Positions 1-9,352 of a stretch of DNA of 64,000 nucleotides are shown here, in pieces. The DNA comes from Curtobacterium caseinilyticum (lineage in GTDB: Bacteria; Actinomycetota; Actinomycetes; Actinomycetales; Microbacteriaceae). Below the pieces are notes generated by a model. That model did not search any database, had not been told where the DNA came from, and saw nothing but the letters and a program-made list of their open reading frames with translations. The position numbers and the translations under genes were made by a program. The stretch covers positions 1 through 64,000 of the forward strand of contig NZ_JAUCMN010000009.1 of assembly GCF_030363035.1 (NCBI RefSeq), read 5' to 3'. Positions within the stretch are counted from its first letter, which is position 1. The number at the start of each line of letters is the position of its first letter.

Positions 1-54
1 GGCAACGTGCTCAGCCTGTACTCGCTGGTCGACGAGAAGGGCCGGACCGCCTGA
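1..54 (+). CDS. C-terminal end of an unidentified gene (partial)
   Basis: Only the last 17 codons lie in the window, reading GNVLSLYSLVDEKGRTA before TGA at 52-54. The short polar tail allows no family assignment. The gene enters from the left and is convergent with the PadR gene. The roughly 100 bases after the stop are runs of C and G in which I see no clear hairpin or other feature. Confidence 0.55.
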   Translation, partial: GNVLSLYSLVDEKGRTA

Positions 55-157
55 GCCGCGACCACACGGCGGACGGGTGGCCCGTGGCGGGCCCGCCCCG
101 GGCCTCCCCGCCGTCCCGGGCCGGGGGCCGCCCCGGGGGGCCGCCCCCCCCGACCCG

Positions 158-835
158 CTAGTCGGCGAGGATCTGCAGCAGGTCCTTACGGAGCTGGTCG
201 ATCTTCGCGGTGGCGGCCTTCGTCTGCTCGTCGTCCGCGTTCGAGCGGTAGACGTGCAGCACGCCCATCGTCTTGCGGAACGCCTCGACGAACGCGCGCT
301 GCGTGTCCGGCATGCCGGGGGCGGCGTCGAAGGCGGCCGCGATCTCGTCGGCCTTCGACTCGGCCTCGGCCCGTCCGGCCTCGGTGAGCTCGAAGAGCGT
401 CTTGCGGCCGTCGCCCGTCGAGACGACGAGGTCCTCGTCGACGAGCTGCTGGAACGTCGGGTAGACCGAGCCGGGGCTCGGCTTCCAGGCGCCACCGGTG
501 CGTTCGGCGATGGTCTTGATCACGGCGTAGCCGTTCTGCGGACCCTCGGCCAGCAGGCCGAGGATCGCGAGACGGACGTCGCCGCGGCGACGGCGCTCGC
601 GGCCGAAGCCGGGGCCGCCGCCGAAGCCGGCGCCGAAGCCCGGGCCGAAGCCGCGTCCGCCGGGCCCGGGGCCGAAGCCGCCGCGCCCGCCGTGGTCGTG
701 GTCGCCGCGGTCACGGCCGGGGAACCCGTGGCCGTGGTGCTGCCGCGCGCCGCCGAAGCGGGGGCCGCGCGGACCGGTGCCGCGGGGGCCGCGGCGGGGC
801 GTGGTGCTGTCGAGGTCATCGTACGAGGGGCGCAT
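158..835 (-). CDS. PadR-family transcriptional regulator with His/Gly/Arg-rich N-terminus
   Basis: 225 residues. The C-terminal two thirds is a PadR winged helix: LAILGLLAEGPQNGYAVIK, then SPGSVYPTFQQLVDEDLV for the recognition helix and wing, then the usual charged dimerisation helix. The first 80 or so residues are low-complexity Gly/Arg/Phe with a His-rich patch (HHGHG, HDHGG) that could bind metal; this is speculation. The ATG at 835 is chosen because AGGAAGGAG precedes it by five bases; longer upstream readings lack such a site and run over the promoter. PadR proteins usually repress a nearby gene and themselves. Here the divergent neighbour is lhr, but regulation of lhr is not shown. 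Family call firm, ligand unknown. Confidence 0.9.
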   Translation of the reverse strand: MRPSYDDLDSTTPRRGPRGTGPRGPRFGGARQHHGHGFPGRDRGDHDHGGRGGFGPGPGGRGFGPGFGAGFGGGPGFGRERRRRGDVRLAILGLLAEGPQNGYAVIKTIAERTGGAWKPSPGSVYPTFQQLVDEDLVVSTGDGRKTLFELTEAGRAEAESKADEIAAAFDAAPGMPDTQRAFVEAFRKTMGVLHVYRSNADDEQTKAATAKIDQLRKDLLQILAD

Positions 836-885
836 GATGACTCCTTCCTGTCGGTGGTGACGTGGGCTCGCGATCCGTTCGTGCG

Positions 886-912
886 TATCGCGATGCAGTA
901 ACGATAGATCGC
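886..912. promoter_or_regulatory. Possible PadR operator / divergent promoter region
   Basis: Between padR and lhr lie overlapping inverted repeats: TATCG at 886-890 with CGATA at 902-906, and GCGAT at 890-894 with ATCGC at 908-912. Their position 50 to 75 bases upstream of padR would suit autoregulation. PadR sites are typically interrupted palindromes, but this one does not match the classic ATGT-N8-ACAT form, so the call is tentative. Confidence 0.3.
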
Positions 913-984
913 TACATGTCGCTTCGTCAAGGGGTACGTCTGCCGGGACCGCTGTCGGTGGCACCGGGCAGGATGGGACGGACC

Positions 985-3900
985 ATGACGGACGTCCTCG
1001 AGCGCTTCTCCCCCGCGACCGCGGAGTGGTTCCGCGGCGCGTTCCCCGCACCGACCGCCGCCCAGGCCGGGGCCTGGGACGCGGTGTCGACCGGGCAGCA
1101 CGCGCTCGTGATCGCCCCGACGGGCTCGGGCAAGACCCTGGCCTCGTTCCTGTGGTCGATCGACCGGCTCATCAGCGCCACGGACCGGCCGCCGGCGAAG
1201 CAACGCACACGCGTGCTCTACGTCTCCCCGCTCAAGGCGCTCGGCGTCGACGTCGAGCGGAACCTGCGCAGCCCGCTCGTCGGCATCACGCAGACCGCGC
1301 GGCGTCTCGGCACCGAGCCGCCCGAGGTCACGGTGGGCGTGCGGAGCGGCGACACCCCCTCGTCCGACCGACAGCGTCTGCTCCGACAGCCGCCGGACAT
1401 CCTCATCACCACGCCCGAGTCGCTGTACCTGATGCTGACGTCGAGCGCCCGCGAGACCCTGGTGAACGTCGACACCGTCATCGTGGACGAGGTGCACGCG
1501 GTCGCCTCGTCCAAGCGCGGCGCCCACCTGGCCGTGTCGCTCGAGCGGCTCGACGACCTGCTCGAGAAGCCCGTGCAGCGCATCGGGCTGTCCGCCACGG
1601 TGCGCCCCGCGGAAGAGGTCGCACGCTTCCTCGGCGGTCGGGCGCCGGTGACGATCATCGCCCCGCCGGCGCAGAAGACCTTCGACCTGCGCGTCGTCGT
1701 GCCCGTCGACGACATGACCGAGCTCGGCGCGCCGCCCGTCGGGGCCGACGCGACCGAGTCGCCGACGAACGGGTCGATCTGGCCCCACGTCGAGGAACGG
1801 GTCGTCGACCTGATCGAGGAACACCGGTCGACGATCGTGTTCGCGAACTCGCGGCGACTGGCCGAGCGCCTGACCGCCCGGCTCAACGAGATCCACGAGG
1901 AACGCGTGCTCGCCGCCGTCGAGGCACCCGCGGCCGAGGTCGCCGCCGTCGGTGCCGGACCGGTCACGCAGTCCCCGGGCCGGGCCTCCGCGCACGCGCC
2001 GGTCGCGCAGCCGAAGCGGCCGCCGGCGCAGGTGGTCGGGCAGTCCGGACAGACCGAGGGCGGCGGGTCCGACCCGGCCGTCCCGGTGCTCGCGCGCGCC
2101 CACCACGGGTCCGTGTCGAAGGACCAGCGTGCGATCATCGAGGACGACCTGAAGTCCGGACGGCTGCGGTGCGTGGTGGCCACCAGCTCGCTCGAGCTCG
2201 GCATCGACATGGGCGAGGTCGACCTGGTCGTGCAGGTCGAGGCACCGCCCTCGGTCGCCAGCGGCCTGCAGCGCGTCGGCCGCGCCGGCCACCAGGTGGG
2301 CGAGATCTCCCGCGGCGTGCTCTTCCCGAAGCACCGCGCCGACCTGGTGAACAGCGCGGTCACGGTCGAGCGCATGGTGTCCGGGCAGATCGAGTCGATC
2401 TCGGTGCCCGCGAACCCGCTCGACGTCCTCGCGCAGCACACCGTGGCGGCCGGGGCGATCGACACCGTCGACGTCGAGCACTGGTTCGAGCTGGTCCGTC
2501 GCAGCGCCCCGTTCAGCTCGCTGCCGCGCTCCGCGTTCGAGGCGACGCTCGACCTGGTGACCGGACGGTACCCGAGCGACGAGTTCGCCGAGCTCCGGCC
2601 GCGGCTGGTGTGGGACCGCGTGCACGGCACCCTGACCGGCCGGCCGGGGGCGCAGCGGCTCGCGGTGACGAGCGGCGGCACCATCCCCGACCGCGGCATG
2701 TTCGGCGTGTTCATGGTCGGCGAGAAGGCATCGCGCGTCGGCGAGCTCGACGAGGAGATGGTCTACGAGTCCCGCGTCGGCGACGTCTTCGCGCTCGGCG
2801 CCACGAGCTGGCGGATCGAGGAGATCACGCACGACCGGGTGATCGTCAGCCCGGCGTTCGGGCAACCCGGACGCGTGCCGTTCTGGAAGGGCGACGGCAT
2901 CGGCCGGCCCGCCGAGCTCGGCCGCGCGACCGGGGCGTTCGTGCGCGAGGTCGACGCCGCGTCCGACGACGACGCCCGCGCCCGTGTTGCCTCCGGTGGC
3001 CTCGACGAGCGTGCCGTGACGAACCTGCTGACCTTCCTGCGCGACCAACGCGCGGCCACCGGGCACGTGCCGAACGACACGACGCTCGTGGTCGAGCGCT
3101 TCCGCGACGAGCTCGGCGACTGGCGGCTCATCCTGCACTCGCCGTACGGCATGCAGGTGCACGCGCCCTGGGCCCTGGCGGTCGGTGCGCGCCTGCGCGA
3201 ACGGCACGGCATCGACGGTGACGCCATGGCGGCGGACGACGGCATCGTCGTCCGGATCCCGGAGACCGACGCCGAGCCGCCCGGTGCCGACCTGTTCGTC
3301 TTCGAGCGCGACGACCTCGAGGCACTCGTCACCGACGAGGTCGGGGGTTCGGCGCTGTTCGCCGCGCGGTTCCGTGAGTGCGCCGCACGTGCGCTCCTCC
3401 TGCCACGCCGGAACCCCGGGCAGCGGTCCCCGCTCTGGCAGCAGCGCCAGCGGGCGTCGCAGCTGCTCGAGGTCGCGCGGAAGTACCCGACGTTCCCGAT
3501 CGTGCTCGAGACCGTGCGCGAGGTCCTGCAGGACGTCTACGACGTGCCGGCCCTGCTCGGGATCTCGGACCAGATCGCCGAGCGACGCATCCGTCTGGTC
3601 GAGCGCGAGACCGAGCAGCCCTCGCCGTTCGCGCGGTCGATCCTGTTCGGGTACGTCGCGGCCTTCATGTACGAGGGCGACTCCCCGCTCGCCGAGCGTC
3701 GGGCGGCGGCACTGTCGCTCGACTCGACGCTGCTCGGCGAGCTGCTGGGCCGCGCGGAGCTGCGCGAGCTGCTCGACCCCACCGTCATCGCGTCCGTCGA
3801 GCGCGACCTGCAGCGGCTCTCGCCGGACCGTCGCGCGCGTGACGTCGAGGGCATCGTCGACGTGCTGCGGCTGGTCGGCGCGCTCGAACTCTCCGAGGTC

Positions 3901-5760
3901 GTCGAGCGGAGCTGGCTGGCGGGCACCCCGCCCGAGGACCCCGACGCCACCGGCGCCGACCCGGCCGGTGCCGGTGGCGGTGGCGGCGTGGCGATCCCTG
4001 CCGCTGCCGAGACCGTGCGCGCCGCACTCGAGACCCTCGAGCGCGACCGCCGCGTGCTGTCGTTCTCGCAGGGCGGCAGCACCCGCTGGGCCGTCATCGA
4101 GGACGCCTCCCGGCTCCGCGACGCCCTGGGCGTCCCCCTGCCGATCGGCGTCCCCACCGCCTTCGTCGAACCCGTCGCCGACCCGCTCGGCGACCTGGTC
4201 GGCCGGTACGCCCGCTCGCACGGGCCCTTCTCGGCGCAGGAGGCCGCGACGCGCCTGGGGCTCGGCGTCGCCGTGGTGCAGGACACCCTGCGTCGGCTCG
4301 TCGCCGACCGCCGCGTGGTCGAGGGCGAGTTCCGTCCGGACCGCCAGGGTGCGGAGTGGTGCGACGCCGAGGTCCTGCGTCGCATCCGCACGAAGTCGCT
4401 CGCAGCCCTCCGGCACGAGGTCGAACCGGTGGCCCCCGACGCCCTCGCCCGGTTCCTGCCCGCGTGGCAGCACGTCCAGGCCCCCGGCACCCGCGGTGGG
4501 CTGCGCGGGGTCGACGGTGTCCTGCAGGTCATCGACCAGCTCGCCGGGGTCGCCCTGCCCGCGAGCGCGTGGGAGACCCTCGTGCTGCCGTCGCGCGTGA
4601 CCGACTACTCGACGAGCATGCTCGACGAGCTCACCGCGACCGGCGAGGTCCTCTGGTCCGGGGGCGGCACCCTGCCGGGCAACGACGGTTGGGTGCGGCT
4701 GCACCTGGCCGAGACGGCGTCGACGACCCTGGCCGAACCCGCCGGCGACGAGACCACCGAGCTCCAACGCGACGTGCTCGGTGCCCTGGCCGGCGGCGGC
4801 GCGTACTTCTTCCGGCAGCTCGGCCAGGCGGTCGGCAGCACCGACGACCAGGCGCTGACGACGGCGCTCTGGGACCTGGTGTGGGCCGGGCAGATCACGA
4901 ACGACACGTTCGCCCCGCTCCGGGCGATGCTCGGCGGCAAGGCGAAGTCCACGAGCGCACCACGTGCCCGGGCGTACCGCGGTCGCCGTCGTCCGACGCT
5001 GCCGTCGCAGTCCGGGCCGCCGTCGGTCGGCGGGCGCTGGTCGATCCTGCCGCTGGCGGAGTCCGACTCGACCCTGCGCGCCGCGGCGACCGCGGAGCAG
5101 CTGCTCGAACGGTACGGCGTCGTCACGCGCGGCGCGGTGCAGGTCGAGGGCGTCCGCGGCGGCTTCGCCGGGGTCTACCGGGTGCTCAGCCGCTTCGAGG
5201 AGTCCGGTCGCGCGCGCCGCGGGTACTTCGTCGAGGGGCTCGGCGCGGCGCAGTTCGCGACCGGACCGACCATCGACCGGCTCCGCACGTTCGCGCGGGA
5301 CCTCGACGACGACGAGCGCGCCGACCCGGACCGGGAGCGCCAGGCGCTGACGCTCGCCGCGACCGACCCGGCCAACCCCTACGGCGCCGCGCTCCCGTGG
5401 CCGTCCGACGACGCACCCGTCGACCCCGCCGCGGAGGACGGGTCCGAGCCGGCGCCGACGACGACCACGACCGGGCGCGGACACCGGCCGGGACGGAAGG
5501 CCGGGGCGCTCGTCACGACGGTCGACGGGCGACTCGCCGTCTACGTCGAGCGCGGCGGCAAGTCGGTGCTGACCTTCACCGAGGACCCGGCGGACCTCGC
5601 GGTCGCGGCGCGCTCCATCGCCGCGGTCGTGCGCAGCGGCCTGCGGAAGCTCGCCGTCGAGCGCGTCGACGGCGACTTCGTGCTCGAGACGCCCCTCGGA
5701 TCGGCGCTGCGCGAGGCGGGGTTCACCGCGACCCCGCAGGGACTGCGGCTGCGTGTCTGA
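985..5760 (+). CDS. lhr: Lhr-type ATP-dependent superfamily 2 DNA helicase
   Basis: 1591 residues, the usual size of the long actinobacterial Lhr. Helicase motifs in order: Walker A APTGSGKT near residue 45, TTPES, DEVH box near 167, LSAT near 200, and in the second RecA domain SSLELGID followed by QRVGRAGHQVG near 428. The remaining 1100 residues match the Lhr core winged-helix/beta-barrel region and long C-terminal domain. Lhr is a 3'-5' translocating helicase linked to DNA repair. A proline/alanine-rich stretch (about 310-365) interrupts the second domain. Start at ATG 985 is preferred; ATG 973 is in frame and possible. Next is nei, a pairing also found in mycobacteria, which supports a joint role in base-damage repair. 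Confidence 0.93.
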   Translation: MTDVLERFSPATAEWFRGAFPAPTAAQAGAWDAVSTGQHALVIAPTGSGKTLASFLWSIDRLISATDRPPAKQRTRVLYVSPLKALGVDVERNLRSPLVGITQTARRLGTEPPEVTVGVRSGDTPSSDRQRLLRQPPDILITTPESLYLMLTSSARETLVNVDTVIVDEVHAVASSKRGAHLAVSLERLDDLLEKPVQRIGLSATVRPAEEVARFLGGRAPVTIIAPPAQKTFDLRVVVPVDDMTELGAPPVGADATESPTNGSIWPHVEERVVDLIEEHRSTIVFANSRRLAERLTARLNEIHEERVLAAVEAPAAEVAAVGAGPVTQSPGRASAHAPVAQPKRPPAQVVGQSGQTEGGGSDPAVPVLARAHHGSVSKDQRAIIEDDLKSGRLRCVVATSSLELGIDMGEVDLVVQVEAPPSVASGLQRVGRAGHQVGEISRGVLFPKHRADLVNSAVTVERMVSGQIESISVPANPLDVLAQHTVAAGAIDTVDVEHWFELVRRSAPFSSLPRSAFEATLDLVTGRYPSDEFAELRPRLVWDRVHGTLTGRPGAQRLAVTSGGTIPDRGMFGVFMVGEKASRVGELDEEMVYESRVGDVFALGATSWRIEEITHDRVIVSPAFGQPGRVPFWKGDGIGRPAELGRATGAFVREVDAASDDDARARVASGGLDERAVTNLLTFLRDQRAATGHVPNDTTLVVERFRDELGDWRLILHSPYGMQVHAPWALAVGARLRERHGIDGDAMAADDGIVVRIPETDAEPPGADLFVFERDDLEALVTDEVGGSALFAARFRECAARALLLPRRNPGQRSPLWQQRQRASQLLEVARKYPTFPIVLETVREVLQDVYDVPALLGISDQIAERRIRLVERETEQPSPFARSILFGYVAAFMYEGDSPLAERRAAALSLDSTLLGELLGRAELRELLDPTVIASVERDLQRLSPDRRARDVEGIVDVLRLVGALELSEVVERSWLAGTPPEDPDATGADPAGAGGGGGVAIPAAAETVRAALETLERDRRVLSFSQGGSTRWAVIEDASRLRDALGVPLPIGVPTAFVEPVADPLGDLVGRYARSHGPFSAQEAATRLGLGVAVVQDTLRRLVADRRVVEGEFRPDRQGAEWCDAEVLRRIRTKSLAALRHEVEPVAPDALARFLPAWQHVQAPGTRGGLRGVDGVLQVIDQLAGVALPASAWETLVLPSRVTDYSTSMLDELTATGEVLWSGGGTLPGNDGWVRLHLAETASTTLAEPAGDETTELQRDVLGALAGGGAYFFRQLGQAVGSTDDQALTTALWDLVWAGQITNDTFAPLRAMLGGKAKSTSAPRARAYRGRRRPTLPSQSGPPSVGGRWSILPLAESDSTLRAAATAEQLLERYGVVTRGAVQVEGVRGGFAGVYRVLSRFEESGRARRGYFVEGLGAAQFATGPTIDRLRTFARDLDDDERADPDRERQALTLAATDPANPYGAALPWPSDDAPVDPAAEDGSEPAPTTTTTGRGHRPGRKAGALVTTVDGRLAVYVERGGKSVLTFTEDPADLAVAARSIAAVVRSGLRKLAVERVDGDFVLETPLGSALREAGFTATPQGLRLRV

Positions 5761-5828
5761 GGCGACCAGGGCCTCCCGGCCGTCCGGTGCGGTCGGTGCG
5801 GTGACGCGTCGACGGACGGAGGTGCGCC

Positions 5829-6608
5829 GTGCCCGAGGGTGACACCGTCTTCCGCGCTGCCCGGCGCCTGCACACCGCGCTCGCGGGCAAGGTGCTCACC
5901 AGGTCGGACTTCCGCGTGCCGGCGTTCGCGACGCTCGACCTGGTCGGTCGCACCGTGGACGAGGTCGTGCCGCGTGGCAAGCACCTGCTGCACCGCATCG
6001 GCGACCTGACCGTGCACTCACACCTCAAGATGGAGGGCCGGTGGGACGTCTACGCGCCGGGTGAGCGCTGGCGTCGGCCGGCGCACCAGGCACGCGTGGT
6101 GCTCGACGCGGCCGACGTCTCGACCGTCGGGTTCACCCTCGGGGTGCTCGAGGTCGTCCCGCGCGACGAGGAGTCCGAGGTGGTGGGCCACCTCGGCCCC
6201 GACCTGCTCGGTCCGGACTGGGACGCCGACGTCGCGCAGGCGAACCTGACGGCGGACCCGGAGCGGCCGATCGGCCTCGCGCTGCTCGACCAGCGGGTGC
6301 TCGCGGGCCTGGGCAACGTGTACCGCAACGAGCTCTGCTTCCTGCGGGGCGTGCTGCCCACGCGGCCCGTCGGGCAGGTGCAGGACCCGGCGCGGGTGGT
6401 CGCGCTCGCACACCGGCTCATCACCATGAACCGCGACCGGAGCAACCGCGTGACGACCGGGGTGGATCGGCCGGGACGGCGGTTCTGGGTCTACGGCCGG
6501 GCGGGCAAGCCGTGCCTGCGCTGCGGCACACCGGTGCGGCGGGGTGAGCTCGGCGATTCCGAGCTCACCCTTCGGGACACCTACTGGTGCCCACGCTGCC
6601 AGAGCTGA
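5829..6608 (+). CDS. nei: Fpg/Nei-family DNA glycosylase (endonuclease VIII-like)
   Basis: 259 residues. It begins MPEGDTVFR, so after Met removal the N-terminal Pro nucleophile and adjacent Glu of the Fpg/Nei family are present; GKHLL supplies the conserved Lys region. A helix-two-turn-helix (GLALLDQRVLAGLGNVYRNE) lies near 155-175, and a C-terminal zinc finger has CLRCG then WCPRC. It excises oxidised bases and cuts the strand by beta/delta elimination. GTG 5829 is the start: GGAGG ends six bases upstream and the second codon must be Pro. It follows lhr by 68 bp and is probably co-transcribed. Nei rather than MutM is inferred from the PEGDT start; substrate range is not readable here. Confidence 0.92.
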   Translation: MPEGDTVFRAARRLHTALAGKVLTRSDFRVPAFATLDLVGRTVDEVVPRGKHLLHRIGDLTVHSHLKMEGRWDVYAPGERWRRPAHQARVVLDAADVSTVGFTLGVLEVVPRDEESEVVGHLGPDLLGPDWDADVAQANLTADPERPIGLALLDQRVLAGLGNVYRNELCFLRGVLPTRPVGQVQDPARVVALAHRLITMNRDRSNRVTTGVDRPGRRFWVYGRAGKPCLRCGTPVRRGELGDSELTLRDTYWCPRCQS

Positions 6609-6656
6609 GCAGCCGACGGCTCGGCGGCCCAGCGGCCGGCGGCGCAGCTGCTCAGC
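6604..6656. terminator. Inverted repeat containing both stop codons of convergent genes
   Basis: GCTGAGCAGC at 6604-6613 pairs with GCTGCTCAGC at 6647-6656. The left arm contains the TGA of nei and the right arm the stop of the convergent lipoprotein gene. The 33-base interior is itself GC-rich. A bidirectional terminator role is plausible but there is no T-tract. Confidence 0.4.
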
Positions 6657-7149
6657 GGTCGGCAGCCTCGACGACGCAGCTCTCGGCGCGCTTCGCGGCA
6701 TCGGAGTCGGCGCTGAACGCGCTCGGCGCCGGCGACGCCGACTTCGACTCGTCCGCGGTCGCTTCCTTGGCGGTGTCGTTCACCGCGTAGATGGTGCCCT
6801 TCCACCCGTCGTTCGTCGGGTCCGTCGTGGTCGCCCAGATCGTGACCTCGTCGTCGTTCGCGTCCTTGCTGTCCGACGGCACGATCGACGCCGCGAGGTA
6901 CCAGCCGCCGTCGCCCTCCGCGACGTTCGCGAACTCGGTGGTGTCGTGCGGACCGACCGCGGTGCCGATGGCGTCGACGGCGTTGCTCGAGGCGACCGCA
7001 CAGTCCGCGGACCGTGTCTGCTCCTCGTCACCGGGTACCTTGCCGACCGGGTCGATGTTCTGGGCTCCGCCGGGGTCGCACGCCGTCAGCAGGAGGGCGA
7101 GGGTGGCTGCGCCGAGGAGCGCGGTGGCGGTCTTGGCTCGCGTGGTCAT
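6652..7149 (-). CDS. Small secreted lipoprotein of unknown function
   Basis: 165 residues. A lipoprotein signal is clear: positive start MTTRAK, hydrophobic stretch, lipobox LLTAC near residue 24. The mature part is acidic and Ser/Asp/Ala-rich, with two cysteines (SADC and ESCVVE) that could form one disulfide. A central segment (GGWYLAASIV, EVTIWATT, GWKGTIYAVN) suggests a small beta domain. I do not recognise the family. It is convergent with nei and lies 118 bp downstream of the GH81 gene on the same strand, so it may be the last member of the polysaccharide operon or independent. Confidence 0.75.
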   Translation of the reverse strand: MTTRAKTATALLGAATLALLLTACDPGGAQNIDPVGKVPGDEEQTRSADCAVASSNAVDAIGTAVGPHDTTEFANVAEGDGGWYLAASIVPSDSKDANDDEVTIWATTTDPTNDGWKGTIYAVNDTAKEATADESKSASPAPSAFSADSDAAKRAESCVVEAADR

Positions 7150-7267
7150 GCAGTGGACGGTAGGCCGCGGTGCCCGTGGAGTGCCCCAGGGCGTCCGGGA
7201 AGCGAACGGCGGGCGGCGCGACTGCCCGGAGGCAGCGCGCCACCCGCGCGGGAGGGGACCGCTGTGG

Positions 7268-9349
7268 CTACGCCCGCGTCATGATCCACGCGAGCAGGTA
7301 CGACCGCGTGTTCGCCGAGTCGATCACCGCGTCGGGCAACTGCTGCGCCGCACGCAGGGCCGTCGCCGCGTCCGCCTTCCCGCCGAGCGCCCGGTACATG
7401 AGCAGGTAGTCCCCGAACTGCACGTCGTAGCGCCCGTTCGGCACGGCCTCGGCCAGCACCCGCTGGACCTGCTTCCGCCCGCCGGCACCGACGTACGCGC
7501 CCGCCATCGCCGGCATCGGGATGAGCTCGATCCCGGCGGGGGCCGCCGCCGCCGCGCTGAACCACGTCGCGTGGTCACGCTTGCCGCCCCAGGTCAGCGA
7601 GACCACCCGGTGCGTGAACCCCGGGAACGCCGACAGGTCCGGGTCGAGGACGTCGCGCTGCGCCGATGCGGCCTCGTTGGAGAGCAGCCACGTGCCGACG
7701 GAGCGCAGGGACGACGAGCCGGAGACCGCGCCCCAGCGTGCGACGCCGTTCCAGGCGGACACGGCCTCGGACGACGACTCCTGGTTGTTGCCGTCGGCGA
7801 AGGGCGAGTACCCGGACGCCCAGGAGTGCTGCGCGTACGGGTCGTAGACGCGGAGCGCCGGGAACGACGCGGTCGCGGTGGGCGAGGCGATGTCCGACGC
7901 CACCAGGTCGGCGACGGTCCGCCACCGCTGCACCAGGGACGCGTCGCCGTCCGCGACCATCGCAGCGGCGGACAGGACGTAGCCGTAGTGGAAGTGGTGG
8001 TCGTTGAACTCGTCGGAGCCGAACGACGCCTGCTGTCCGACGAGCCCCTTCACCGTCGGGTCGTAGGCGAAGCACCGCGCGGTGCGCCCGCCGCAGCCGG
8101 CCGGGTCGAACCACTGGTCGAGCTCGGCGACGATCGAGGTCTTCAGCGCCGACGCCTGCGCGTCGAGGCGCAGTGCTACCGCCAGGCGGTACAGGGACGC
8201 GACGCGGTACAGGTCCTTGCCCCCGCCGTAGCTGTCCGCCGCGTACGACGACGCGTCGACGCGCGCGGCGTCCTTGCGCACCTGTGCTGCGAGCGTGCTG
8301 CGCTGGGCCGAGGTCAGCCCGGACAGGTCCAGGCGGTCGGACGGCGTGACGGTGTCGACCGCGAAGCGCAGTGCCGTCCCGGTGCACACCGGGGCGGATC
8401 CCTGGATCGTCGCGTAGCGCAGACCGGTGCACGTGAGGCCGCTCGTCCCCTGCCCCGGCTGCGGCACGAGCACGCCGGCCCCGCCACGGAAGGCGTACGA
8501 CAGCGTGGTCCGCTGCGCACCGCCCGACGCGCTGCGCGCCAGGGTCGCGCCGGTGAGCGGCCGTGCGGCGGCGACGAGGGCCGCCACCTGCTTCGACGAG
8601 GCGCCGTCGGGAGTCGGGAGGAGCACGACGGAGCCACCGCGACGCAGCGTGACACCGCTCGCCGCGATCGTGCCGTCACGGACGACGACCTGCCACGTCC
8701 GACCGCCACCGGTCATGGTCGCGGTGCCGTCGCCGGTCCGCACCACCGGCACGGTCGCCGACAGCTTGCCGTCACGGGCGGCCGTGTAGGTCACCAGCGG
8801 CGATCCCTCGGCGATGACCGAGTGGCCGAGGACCGTGCTGCCCGCGCGGTGCTCGACCGTCACCGAGACGGCGTCGTACGCCGACACGAGGGTGCTCGTG
8901 GCGCCGAGGGTGAACCCGACCTGCTGCACGGCACCGCCGGCGATGGTCTTCTCGGTCGCGCTGACGACGGGCAGCCCGGCGGCGAAGCCGCGCCCCGTCA
9001 CCTGCCACGAGATCGGGGTCGGGAACACCGGCTGCGGGGCCGGCCCGAAGACCAGGCCGGAGAACCAGCGGTTCGTCGGCGGGGTCAGGCCCGTCGCCAG
9101 GCGCATCGTGCCGCCGGTCGACGACGCCACCGTGCCCAGGGCGGTGACCGCGCGGGTCTGGGCCGCCACGTCGACGGAGGCGGCCGTGTCGGTGGCGCTG
9201 GCCGACGGGGTCGGCTGCACCGTGCCTCCCGGCCCGGAGCAGGCGGTCGCCAGCAGGGCGACGACCGTCAGCACCGGGACCAGCAGCAGCGGACGGGAGG
9301 CACGGCGGCGGTCCGCAGGGCGGCCTGCGGCCCGGAGGGGGTCGCGCAC
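7268..9349 (-). CDS. GH81-type endo-1,3-beta-glucanase, predicted lipoprotein
   Basis: 693 residues. A lipoprotein signal (LLATAC near residue 37) anchors it outside the membrane. GH81 landmarks: PPTNRWFSGLVF near residue 95 at the start of the domain, and DEFNDHHFHYGY near 445 followed by NNQESSSEAVSAWNG near 520, where GH81 enzymes carry their catalytic acidic residues. GH81 enzymes are inverting hydrolases specific for beta-1,3-glucan. The GTG start lies three bases after the stop of the HlyD-like gene, so the two are co-translated with the GT2 synthase upstream. In that setting the enzyme may trim or release nascent beta-glucan, as cellulase subunits do in cellulose operons; a purely degradative role is the alternative. 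Confidence 0.88.
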   Translation of the reverse strand: MRDPLRAAGRPADRRRASRPLLLVPVLTVVALLATACSGPGGTVQPTPSASATDTAASVDVAAQTRAVTALGTVASSTGGTMRLATGLTPPTNRWFSGLVFGPAPQPVFPTPISWQVTGRGFAAGLPVVSATEKTIAGGAVQQVGFTLGATSTLVSAYDAVSVTVEHRAGSTVLGHSVIAEGSPLVTYTAARDGKLSATVPVVRTGDGTATMTGGGRTWQVVVRDGTIAASGVTLRRGGSVVLLPTPDGASSKQVAALVAAARPLTGATLARSASGGAQRTTLSYAFRGGAGVLVPQPGQGTSGLTCTGLRYATIQGSAPVCTGTALRFAVDTVTPSDRLDLSGLTSAQRSTLAAQVRKDAARVDASSYAADSYGGGKDLYRVASLYRLAVALRLDAQASALKTSIVAELDQWFDPAGCGGRTARCFAYDPTVKGLVGQQASFGSDEFNDHHFHYGYVLSAAAMVADGDASLVQRWRTVADLVASDIASPTATASFPALRVYDPYAQHSWASGYSPFADGNNQESSSEAVSAWNGVARWGAVSGSSSLRSVGTWLLSNEAASAQRDVLDPDLSAFPGFTHRVVSLTWGGKRDHATWFSAAAAAPAGIELIPMPAMAGAYVGAGGRKQVQRVLAEAVPNGRYDVQFGDYLLMYRALGGKADAATALRAAQQLPDAVIDSANTRSYLLAWIMTRA

Positions 9350-9352
9350 CGG

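Noticed and set aside
520..5484. Very long open frame (1654 codons) antisense to lhr
   Set aside because: It is rich in Arg, Gly, Pro and Val without any motif, and lies opposite a clear Lhr protein. In GC-rich DNA the antisense frame with third-position bias is often open.
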